Below, piece by piece: positions 36,201 to 46,000 of a stretch of 64,000 nucleotides of DNA. Each line of letters begins with the position of its first letter. Position 1 is the first letter of the stretch. Both the position numbers and the translations under genes were made by a program. Location: the NCBI GenBank assembly GCA_948567375.1, contig OX419761.1:35812243-35876242 (forward strand). Direction: 5' to 3'. The notes under the pieces were generated by a model. It made no database searches. It worked only from the letters and a program-made list of their open reading frames with translations, and was not told the DNA's origin. This DNA comes from Lunularia cruciata. Its lineage: Eukaryota > Streptophyta > Marchantiopsida > Lunulariales > Lunulariaceae.

Positions 36201-36650
36201 GCAAAAAGATCTCTCCAATAATAATCGGTCTAATGTCTCCCGTGTCCTTCTCGATCGCGAGAAGTCGACTAGCACCTAAGACCCAACTAACTGACATAGG
36301 AATGTCTCCTCTTGTTATTGCTGCAGCCACCTGAAACAATTCGGTAAAACCACTAGAAGGATCATAGTATTGGTAAAAGGAATCTGCCTTATAGCTATGC
36401 AAGTCATCTCCGAAGCCAAAACCGCAAAAAGATCTCTCCAATAATAATCGGTCTAATGTCTCCCGTGTCCTTCTCGATTGCAAGAAGTCGACTAGCACCT
36501 AAGACCCGACTAACTGACATAGGAATGTCTCCTCTCGTTACTGCTGCAGCTACCTGAAACAATTCGGTAAAACCACTAGAAGGATCATAGTATTGGTAAA
36601 AGGAATCTGCCTTATAGCTATGCAAGTCATCTACAAAGCCAAAACCGCTT
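36201..36650 (-). repeat. 223-bp tandem duplication inside the LINE RT region
   Basis: The segment starting GCAAAAAGATCTCTCCAATA occurs at 36,201 and again at 36,424, nearly identical. It encodes (minus strand) the stretch from DDLHSYKADSFYQYYDP to GEIFLR. The high similarity means the duplication is young relative to the element's decay. Confidence 0.85.
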
Positions 36651-36735
36651 AGCATTTGGAGATGTGAAAAACAGACTTGTTCGGGCCCGATAGCCAGCCA
36701 CATGTCTATGAAACGCGTTGCACGCAATTGGCACT

Positions 36736-37345
36736 AGTAGTATAAAAAAGACTTTGTCCTCCAGCGATTACAGTGGTACTTCCAGTAAATTCATTTGGTA
36801 CTATTATAAACACATCCGTTGGATCTAGCTAAGTCGCCAATCTATCTACAAATAATGTAGCTGGAATCTTTCAGCAACTGCTACTTTATTCCGTAGAAAT
36901 TGTGCGATTGGATGGGCTGGTCCGTAGGACAGGCAAGCACCGAGCGCGGCGTCGCTAGATCTTGACTAAGATAAGGACCAATTAAAATGCTTTTATCACG
37001 AACTCTGGATTACAGACTAATTGGAGAAGATGTCCTGATCTGCTCAATTTGTTGGTTTCTACACATAGATTGGGGGATACGGTTGCTGCATATTTTTGGG
37101 AAACACAAGAAGGGATGATATAAAATTTTCCCGCTTTCTGTTTTACCCATAAAAGTGAGCTCGAGGATTTGCAAACTATAATCTGGCTCAATTGATATAG
37201 GCCCCAGCATGACACATGCAACCTATCAACCGGTGAAGTACTGTGACCTTCTGAGCGAAAATTCTGCTATGCCGTGATTAGGATGTTGGAAATAGGCAGG
37301 AAGCTAGTTAGAAATACTTAAGAAGTGATTCCTTGGGGAATGTAC
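36736..37345. other. Unassigned stretch between the LINE and element B
   Basis: No gene or repeat recognised. It ends in GTAC directly before the first base of element B. Confidence 0.35.
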
Positions 37346-37796
37346 TGTCACGCCATTTGTAGTTCCGCATCTAGATGCTCGGACACTGGAGTTCTAGTGA
37401 TGGTAGTTAGAGTTATTCTAGCAGTTTCTCAGGGACTACTTTCGGACGGTTAGATTTTGTGTTCAGGGTACTGACTTCACGGTGGGGCCCACCGTCACTT
37501 TGCACCGTTTGCACCGTCGAGTGTGCCGTCAGCGAGACCGTTAGGGTTTCAGGGCTAGCTCAAGTCCAAGGGGTATAGTTTCGAAGTGAGCTCTAGAGAG
37601 CTCACTTCTCTGATGTTGAGCCTTCGAGTTCCTGGCTATGGTGGACAGAGGCCGGCGAGCGTCACCTGGATTCTCTATGCTTGAGTGGGTGTGGCTTGAC
37701 TGTAATCAGTGCCTAGTTGTTGGCAGTTTATAGAGTGACAGATCAAGTACTGATCTGAGTTGAGTTGAGTTGAAAGAGTTAAGCAATCTGATTACA
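37346..37796 (+). repeat. 5' LTR of element B (lacks the first ~124 bp of the LTR)
   Basis: Starts TGTCACGCCATTTG and ends about CTGATTACA. It matches 54,533-54,987 at about 97%. The segment that precedes this sequence in the 3' LTR (54,409-54,532, starting TGTGGCACTTTAG right after a polypurine tract) is absent here and instead appears after the 3' LTR. Confidence 0.8.
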
Positions 37797-39127
37797 TCAG
37801 AGAAGTGAAGTCAGGGGGAAATCGGGTGTAGGAACGTTGAGTGTTGGTGGTATCTCCAAGCTCGGTGGATCATGGTAGCTCGATTCAAGTTCTATGTTTC
37901 CCTAGTGTGCAGAAGCTCGTTCAGTTGATGCAGATTTGGCAGTTAGGCGGACGGTGTGCGGAAGCGCTGGCCAAATTTTGAGCAAAGAAGGAGCAATTTT
38001 CGAACAATGTTGTGATTTTGAGCTCAGGAGGTGAAGGCAGGACCAATTTGCTACAAGTTGGGCTCAGAAAGTCAAATTGAAGGTGGAGTTGGGAAGCTCT
38101 TCTCATGAAATTGTGATTTGGAAAAACCCGTTTTGTGAATTTGGCTCGAGTGGAAAGTTAGCGGGGGATTTGGCAGACAGCCATCTTTAGGGTTTATGTC
38201 AGATTTTACGTCAGATTTTGGGCCAGAATTGGAGGAGTTTTGCTGTTTGGCCAGATTTGGAGAAGTTTTGCTAGTTTGGAGGAGTTTCGCAGATTTGGAG
38301 AAGTTTTGCCAATTTTGGAGGAGGTTCGAAGTGGCAACAAGAAAGGCCTCATTTGGCTGAATTTTGGCGTTTCAAGGCTTCGAGGCATAGGGCTGTGGGC
38401 TATGAGAGGCTACGAAGGCCTAGAAGGGCCAGCAAGCCAGCTTGCTGGCGTGAGACTAGCTAGTTTAGAGTAGATCTTGGTCATTGGTTGGCAAAATCTG
38501 CCTTTCCTGCTAGATTGTGCACAACAGGGTTTGACCCCTAGATCTCTTGTTCCTAGACTGGTGCCCTAGCCAACTGGTCCACCCTCACTTGTTATCCTAG
38601 TGACTGCGCCACTGTTATCTATACACATGTAGCTTTGGCTAGGAGAGGCAGTTTGATCCCATTCTTGGTGATCCTGGTAGCTTAGGACTTAGAGACGAAC
38701 TACTCTTATGTCAAATGCCAAATGGTGGCAGAGTCAGTCCCGTGCTGTGTTATGAGATGGAGGGTTTTCGTTTAGATTTCTTGTGATTGGATCCCCTCCA
38801 TTCTCTGCTTCCTGTTTGTGCACCACGTTTGTGTGAGGTGCCTTGACTTTTGAGTGTTGGTGCTCTGGTGTGCTCTCGGTGGTGAGGCTGGAGTGATGAC
38901 CAGTCAGACTACCTCTATTTCTCTCCGGTGAGGCAGGAAGTGATGACCTGCAGACCGTGAGAGTGCATGTTATGATGGTAGGTTACAGGTTGCCTTTCCC
39001 CTAGTGTAGTTATCTCAGTTAGAGTTACATTAGTGGGTGGTGTCTAGTTGGTGTTGGCACTTGGTGGGGCACTTGTGGTTACGACTTGCGGTTGCAGTTG
39101 GTGGTTTGAGTTTGCTGTTGCAATTAC
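37797..39127 (+). other. Leader of element B, with a hairpin, short repeats and a tRNA-like patch
   Basis: Untranslated region between LTR and gag. At 38,225-38,330 the words GGAGAAGTTTTGC and GGAGGAGTTTCGC alternate in a short imperfect repeat. At 38,428-38,449 GCCAGCAAG-CCAG-CTTGCTGGC forms a perfect 9-bp stem with a 4-base loop, the sort of structure retroelements use for RNA dimerisation or packaging (role inferred). At 38,528-38,581 the minus strand carries tRNA-like A and B boxes. Confidence 0.6.
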
Positions 39128-40795
39128 GTGGTCACGACGGAGTTCTTTGGAGATTCCAGAGGAGTTAGCCCTGTAGTACGCAATGGGTTTACTCGGAGTG
39201 GTGCTCGGTATCAGCCTGTATCTCAGGTCCCAATGAGGGAGGAGATTGACTCTGAGTTGGAGTTTGACACAAGAGCTGATTCAGTTGAGAGTGCACTTGG
39301 TGTGTTCGCACCGTTGTTGTGGGACATGGACAAGATTTATGGGGCCTCCAAAGGCCCTAGGCGTTACTCTGGTACAATGGGTACCATTGAGTTGGATGAC
39401 TTCATCGAAGAGTTTGATAGTTGGTGTGATCTGCAGTAGATGCGGAACCCGACTTTGTTCACACCCTTCATGGCATGGAAGGGGTTGTTCCAGCATCTGG
39501 AGGGTCCGTCGATGGATGACTACCATGAGTTCAGGGGAGCTCATTTGGAGGAGATTGAGTTATGGAGACAGTATTGGTCTCCACATTATGTCTCCATCAC
39601 TTCAAGCTCGGTGGCCAGGAGTAGATCAGTTGTACCCACGAGTTCTAGCTCGAGTAGTGTTGGTGGAGCTAGTGGAGGTGCACTTGTTGGAGATAGTGTT
39701 ACTACGAGTGGAGGTACCGCTGCAGGAGGTGGTGTGGTACCGGGGTTTAACCCCATGGTGGAGTTCTTCATGTGTTTGAGGCAGAACTACCAGGGAGTGC
39801 GGACTGACAAGCTGAGGAGCTTGCAGGAGTTCCAGCGGAAGGCTGGAGAGAGCCTACGCGAGGCATATACTCGCATGAGGCGGCTGATCAGTTTCACTCA
39901 GGGAGTTACTGAGGCCCAGGCCGTCCAGTTTTGGTATGGGATACTGGACAGGGAGTTGCGACGTAGAGTTTGTGATGCTACGTTGTTGCAGGCTACTTCG
40001 CCCACTTTGGCAGTAGTCTTTGGTTTGGCTGAGCGTATTGAGCTCAACATGGTGGAGGAGAGAGTGGTGACAGCTGGATTTGGTAGAGAGACCTCATCCA
40101 CGGTTGTGACTTCTTCTAGAGTGCAGCAGAGTGCACCACGCCTAGTTGGTTTTTGAGGACAGGGTGGACAGCCCAAATCCTATGGAGCAAGTGGAGGGCC
40201 TAGTGGAGTTAGACCCTTACCCTCATTTTTGGGTCAGCAGCAGCCAGTGAGTGGTGGTGTTGCTTGTTGGACTTGTGGTGGACCTCACCATAGGAGAGAG
40301 TGTACTCAAGGCAGCGGACTTGATACCTCTGGTGCATCACAGCCAGCACAGAGGCAGTGTGAGCACTGCCACAGATTTGGTCACACTAGTGACCGGTGTT
40401 TTGACCTACACCCAGAGTTACGGAGTGGTAGGGCTGCTATGGCAGGTAGTAGAGGAGCTCCAGTTCATGGAGGACGAGGTGGTAGAGGTGGTGGTAGAGG
40501 ATCTACACCTAGTAGGGGTGCAGTACCTGCCCTTACTTCTGACACAGCTATGGCTACTCGGATTGAGCAGTTGGAGCAGAGATTGGCTAGTATGGCTATT
40601 GCTCAGAGGAGATCAGATTCGGGTGCTGAGGCTTCCACCTCATATGCTGGTGATAGAGATGCTTTGGACTTCATGTGTGGAGCAGCACAGGTGGATGCAT
40701 CTGCAGCAGTGACTAGGAGTGCATTACGTGCTCCAGAGCCTAGAGGAGCATCAGTGGAGTTGGACCCACAGAGAGGAGAGGTTGGGAGACAGGTC
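39128..40795 (+). mobile_element. gag region of element B
   Basis: Encodes a retrotransposon gag-type helical domain (FQRKAGESLREAYTRMRRLI at about 39,832-39,890; ERIELNMVEERVV at about 40,033-40,070) and, further on, zinc knuckles: CWTCGGPHHRREC (about 40,264-40,302) and a canonical CEHCHRFGHTSDRC (about 40,357-40,398). A glycine- and arginine-rich run follows (about 40,455-40,510). The gag would coat the RNA in virus-like particles. The family-A element sits directly behind this part. Broken copy. Confidence 0.8.
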
Positions 40796-41474
40796 TGTAA
40801 CACCCATTTGTGCATGTGTGTGGTATTGTGATATTTAGCTTAGTATTACAAGTACTTAAGAGATATTATTTATATAGAGATAAAGGATGGTTCTATATTA
40901 GTCATGGTTAGCTAAAGTTAGTCATAGCTAAGATAGATGGGACCTTACTTTAGAGGAAGTAGAAAAGATGAACACCACTATTTTGGATTTTAGTGTGTTG
41001 ACTTGGTATTATTCCTAGGTGTTTGGCTTTGGGGAAAGAGTTGAGAACTCTTGGGCCCGCAAGCCTTTTTGTTTTGGATTCTTCTTTAGTCCAAGGATAG
41101 CCCATGTGAAGGAATCCTTGCTTTAGTGGTTGGGTCAAGATAAGGGGAATATGCCCATGTGAATGGATATTCCTTTCTACTTTTTAACTTTACTTGACTT
41201 TTAGTCTAGTAACTTGAGTTACTACGGTAAATAGTAACTTTGGTACGTAACTATTTCACAAGTATATAAACAAGGGGTGAGGAGGTACTCATCATCCTTT
41301 CATTTGCAACTATCTCTCTCTCATTGAGTCCTCTAGTGAGCAATGTCTTGAGTCTTGGAGTGTTAGCCTTGGAGGAGTATGATGGAGTTGGGGTTCCTTG
41401 CCTTCTTAGTCCATGGTGCGCTACCATAATAGCCATCAGAGGTTCATCCTGAGTGAGAGACAGGCCGGCTCACA
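40796..41474 (+). repeat. 5' LTR of the young family-A element
   Basis: 679 bp, TGTAACACCC to GGCTCACA, with TGT/ACA inverted ends. It carries a TATATAAA box at 41,263-41,270. Confidence 0.95.
41263..41270 (+). promoter_or_regulatory. TATA box in the family-A LTR
   Basis: TATATAAA about 205 bp before the LTR end, followed by an AC-rich then CT-rich stretch where transcription probably starts. The same box is in the other family-A LTRs. Inferred from sequence only. Confidence 0.6.
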
Positions 41475-41478
41475 TTTT

Positions 41479-41495
41479 TGGTTCCGTTGCCGGGA
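41479..41495 (+). other. Primer-binding site of the family-A element (tRNA-Asp type)
   Basis: TGGTTCCGTTGCCGGGA, starting five bases after the LTR, differs at two positions from TGGCGCCGTTGCCGGGG, the complement of plant tRNA-Asp used by Athila-like elements. The minus-strand copy has the same site at 1,014-1,030. Confidence 0.7.
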
Positions 41496-42310
41496 CCTCT
41501 TTAGAAGGCAAGATAATGTTCCGCGTCCAATTCTACATTAGGCAGAAGGAGGCTATGAGAGCTCACTTGGAGAGAACATTAGGAGAGGAGAGGGCTGAAC
41601 TTATGTTAGAGAACCAAGATCCATTTGTATACCCTGTAGTTCATAATGATGTCTTTGAGGTGATTTTGTACATCTTGTACACATGAGAGGAATTGGAGAG
41701 ATTGTGTGAGGTGGATTGCAGATTTTGGGGATTAAGGTGATTTTGGGCAAAATCTCAAGTTTGAGATCTGGACTTGAGATTTCTACACATGATAGCTTGG
41801 GTTATCTTTCAGTTAGCACACTTGAAATTATTGAGAGAGCTTCTATGCGCACTGGGCTAGAATTTTTTTAAGTTGATAGGATAAAGTGCTCCCGCAACTG
41901 CATGCTCTCTGGAAAATTGTACAGAGTCTGCCATTTCTTCAATTTTCAGTGAATTGTCCTGAAAATTTCCAAGAAAATTCAGTGCATTGTATCCTACCTG
42001 GTGCCACAAAAATTAGAGAGAGATCATTTTTGCGCAGTGCGTTATGAGTTTTTGAAGTGAGGGGGGTGGTTTTCAGACCAAATCTGAAATATGGGTGCTG
42101 AATAGAAAGGTGTCTAGGCCAAATGGCTCGATGAAAAGATCTAAAATTTTGCAGGGAGGGACGCCCTAGAGTTGTGATCAAGTGTGGAAAATTTCAGAGG
42201 ACTGTGACATATTAGTTGGGAGATTTGAGTGACATTGTGAGGAAGGGTCAATTCTGTAGAGTGGAGATCTCATGCATGAGAAGTTTAAGATCAACAAAAA
42301 GCATGTTTGA

Positions 42311-42808
42311 GTGTTTAGATTCATCTTTGGGAACATGGAGGGTCATCAAGAGTGGAAATTGAGATTATGCAAGGTTCCCCAAGGGTTTGAGGTGATTGTA
42401 GGGGTGGATTTGAGAAAAAGAGAGTTTACAATAGAATTTGAAGAGAGTGTTGAGAGGATCCAAAAACCTACACCACTTGGAGGAAAGAGTGAGTCTAAGT
42501 GCTTTCTATGTGGAGAGAAGGGACATAAGGCAAGTTCATGTCCATTAACCTTTGAGAGAAAGAGATTGAGGGAAAGGAGAGGCTTACTTGACTTGGGTTT
42601 GCATGTTGGACCTTCTTCACCAAGATTGGGAGGGAGAAGATCTAAGACCAAGGAGTTGTGTGAGGTTTGTGGAGTTGAAGGACTTCCAAAAGGACATGAG
42701 TGTAGTGGAGTAAAAGCACTTTTGGAAACTTTGGTGAAGGATCTTGGAGAGAGTCTTAGTACAGCTACAGAAATACTACCACCTTCATCAGCTAGTTCTC
42801 AAGATTAG
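42311..42808 (+). CDS. Leader ORF of the family-A element, zinc-knuckle protein (165 aa)
   Basis: An open frame upstream of gag-pol. Residues 64-77 form a perfect CCHC knuckle (CFLCGEKGHKASSC, C-x2-C-x4-H-x4-C). A second cysteine pair with a histidine and cysteine follows at residues 117-131 (CEVCGVEGLPKGHEC). The N-terminal 50 residues are a mixed helix/strand stretch without a known family; the C-terminus is serine-rich. gag has its own knuckle, so this is an additional nucleic-acid-binding protein, or the relic of a captured gene. The ATG is the first in the frame; an upstream start is not excluded. Function unknown. Confidence 0.65.
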   Translation: MFRFIFGNMEGHQEWKLRLCKVPQGFEVIVGVDLRKREFTIEFEESVERIQKPTPLGGKSESKCFLCGEKGHKASSCPLTFERKRLRERRGLLDLGLHVGPSSPRLGGRRSKTKELCEVCGVEGLPKGHECSGVKALLETLVKDLGESLSTATEILPPSSASSQD

Positions 42809-43045
42809 TGATGGAGATAATCTTTCAATTTATGGATAAACTATCCATGAGAGTTAGATTAATATGCACTCTAGGATTTGATGTTGCTATAGAAATCTTG
42901 GAGCAACCTGAACCTTTTGTGTTCCCTAGAGTGGATTATTCTCAGATGGTGTTAGTCATGTATATACTCTATTAGTAATAGAGTGAGAGAAAAGAAAAGA
43001 GAAAAAAATAAAATTGAGAGGAAAGATAGATAGTGAGGGGTTAAG

Positions 43046-46000
43046 ATGGGGAAACTTCCGGTTTTCTTTGGCAAGGATGGAGAAGATGTGGAGGCCTTTG
43101 TGAGAGACTTCAAGAGAGCTTGCATAGGAAACAATGAGAGGAGGAAGAATGAGTGGGCCTCGTTATTACCAGATTTCTTTGAGGATGCAGCACTTACATG
43201 GTATGAGTCAGAATACCAAAAGAGAGAGAGGAGAGAGGGGGAAGAGGAGTCTTGGGAGACTTTGACTTCAGCACTCATTGAGAAATTTCTTCCTGATGAG
43301 AGTTATGAGAGATTGATGAGTGAGGTTACATTTCTCAAGCAAGGAGATGGAGAGAAAGTGAGGGTCTATGTGGAAAGAGTGGAAAAGTTGGAGTCCAGAT
43401 TTCGCATAGTGTTGAGGAAGGGTGGGGATGATGTGGAGACTACAATGATTGGCATAGGGGCTATGCTCACCAAGAATTTTGTGGGAGGATTGAGACCACA
43501 AATTAGAAGCAAGGTGAGATATGAGAAACCTTCTTCCAAGGTTGAAGCTATCAAGATCGCAATTCGTATGGAGGAGAGTTTGGAAGGGGATGAGAGTGAT
43601 TTGGTGGTGAAGGAGGTTGTGCATCCTCCTCAAGGCTACAAGTATGGTGGAACTTCTGATACTTTGGTGACAAGGGTTGCACCACAAGTAGTAGTTGCTC
43701 CAGTTCTTGCACCTCCACCAAAAGATCCACTCCAAACCATCACAGAACAACTTGCGGATCTCAAGATCAATGTGGTGCAACTATGGGAGAAGAGAGAGGT
43801 GGATCAGAATGTAGGGAGAGGGCCTAGGAGTTATGGAAACTATCCATATAGAGGAGGCCAACCAGCCAACAATTTCAATGATAGAAATTGTTTTGGTTGT
43901 GGAGGAAGAGGCCATATCCAAAGGAATTGCCCAAATTCCACTTACCATGGAGGAAGGGGTTATGAGGGAGCCAATAGAGGGAAAGAGGGAGGTAGTGAAA
44001 CCCAAGTGGCTCCTAATCCCAACAAAGGTAAGGGGATAGCATCCATAGATGTGGTTGAGAGCAAGTATGAGAAGGGAGAGTGCTCAAACTCCAAGGGTCC
44101 TAATTTGGAGCTTTTGGCACAAGAGAAGAAGAGAGCTCGTTTTGCAGAGGATGTTCACTCTTCTCAAGGATTTACTTCAAGCAAGGATACTCCTATGTCT
44201 ACTAGGAGCACTCGCACCTCAGCACCATCAACAACAAAGACTCCAAGGAAGAAGTTGGGGATGGAGGACTTCTTGATCTCAAAGCAACAATGGAACTACA
44301 ATGTGTTGGAGGATGTTGGTAGTCACAAGGCTAACATCACAGTGGGCCAATTAATTGCTTTGAACCCTACCTTGAGAAAGGAGCTTAGAGGTGGTTTGAG
44401 TTCTACAAGGAGCAAGAAGAAGAAGAAGGCAAAAGTTCCAGTATCAATGGGGGTGGTGGATGCCAAGCCAGCACCATGGGAGGCTTGTGAATATGCCTCC
44501 AAGATTGATGTGAGAGTGAATGGTCACAACATCAAGGATGCATTGGTTGATGGAGGATCAGCAGTGAATGCCATGTCAGAAAGGTTGATGAAGAAGTTGG
44601 GTATGATACCCTCAAGACCTTCAACATTTGTGGTGAGCATGGCAAACAAGCAACAAGTTCGACCAGTAGGAGTGATGGATAAGGTGGTAGTTTCAGTTAT
44701 GGGAGTCCAAAATCTCATGACTTTCCAAGTCTTGAAGGATTCAAGCTATGACTTACTTCTTGGGAGGCCATGGTTGAGAGCAGCACGCACAACTGATCGA
44801 TGGCACAAAGGGTACTTAAGGATTGGGCCATCAAACCATAGAGTCACTGTTCCTGTGACTAACACCACCAACACTTCACATTCAGATACCCCATCTTCTG
44901 ATTATTGGGAATCAGATTCTGAAGGAGGAGCTTCAGGTGTGGACACAAGCATGGAAGAGGAGACTTCCACGGAGGAGGATGAATCTGAATCTGATTCAGA
45001 TGTGTATCCTTTATGTGCTATGGATTTTGCACCTAAGCTAGAGGTTTTGAAGGACCCAGATAAATCACCATTGACACTTGAGGAGGTAGAGAGAAGGTTA
45101 TCTACCCTCAAGTATGGCCCAAATGTTACCAAGGAGGAGAAGGTGAGATTTGAGGAGATTTTCCGCAAGTTCATCCATGTGTTTGCTTTTAGTTACAAGG
45201 ATTTGAAGGAAGTCACCTTGGAGGAGCACAAGATAGAGGTGGAGTCACATGCAAGACCAATCCGCCAAAAGCAACGTCGCATTAGCCCACCAATATCTTT
45301 GGTTGTGAAGGAGGAGATTGATAAGCTCAAGGAGGCTGGATTTATCTTTGAGGTGGAGAATTCAGAATGGGTGTCTCCAATTGTCATTGTGAAGAAAAAG
45401 AATGGCAAGCTTCGGGTATGTGTGGATTACAAGAAGCTCAATGCTGTTACAAAGAAGGACTACTACCCATTGCCATTCATTGATGAGATCTTGGAGGAGG
45501 TTGCAGGTCATGAGAGGTACAGTTTTGGAGATGGTTATAGTGGATATAACCAAATCAAGATTGCACCAGAGCATCAACAACTCACCACATTCACCACACC
45601 TTGGGGAACTTACGCTTTCAAGGTCATGCCTTTTGGGCTTTGCAATGCTCCAGCCACATTCCAACGGTTCATGAACAAGGTATTTGAACCTTTCATTGGG
45701 AAATTTGTGAGAGATTTCATTGATGACTTTTGTGTCTATGGGAGCAAGGAGGAGCACTTTGAGCACCTAATCAAAGTCTTGCAACGCTTGGATGAGGCAA
45801 ATGCATCACTCAACCCAAAGAAGTGCATTTTTGGATGTGAAGAAGGTCTACTTTTGGGGCACATCATCTCCAAGGATGGAATAGCAGTTGATCCTAAGAA
45901 GGTGAGGAAAATCTCAGACCTTCCATTCCCTTCAAGCTTGACAAAGTTACGCCAATTCTTGGGAATGGTTGGGTACTACAGGAGGTTCATCTTCTCATTT

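Larger units (their letters stand above)
33828..36735 (-). mobile_element. LINE (non-LTR retrotransposon), 5'-truncated, RT plus restriction-like endonuclease
   Basis: Minus strand. RT blocks: SRLLAIEKDTGDIRPI (about 36,255-36,210), QVDVENAFNNISH (about 36,050-36,015), and the SLADDTHIVG active site (about 35,760-35,730). After RT comes a cysteine-histidine cluster CECG-x8-H-x3-C (about 34,755-34,707). Then follows RADLYLVRDDQ-x4-AD (about 34,580-34,527) and a SKVSKYRG lysine block (about 34,440), ending at 34,091. A zinc cluster followed by a PD-(D/E)XK-like core is the layout of R2-type LINEs with a restriction-like endonuclease. The frame is broken between blocks, and a 223-bp segment is duplicated at 36,201-36,650. 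The 3' tail is present about twice (33,828-34,115). Confidence 0.82.
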
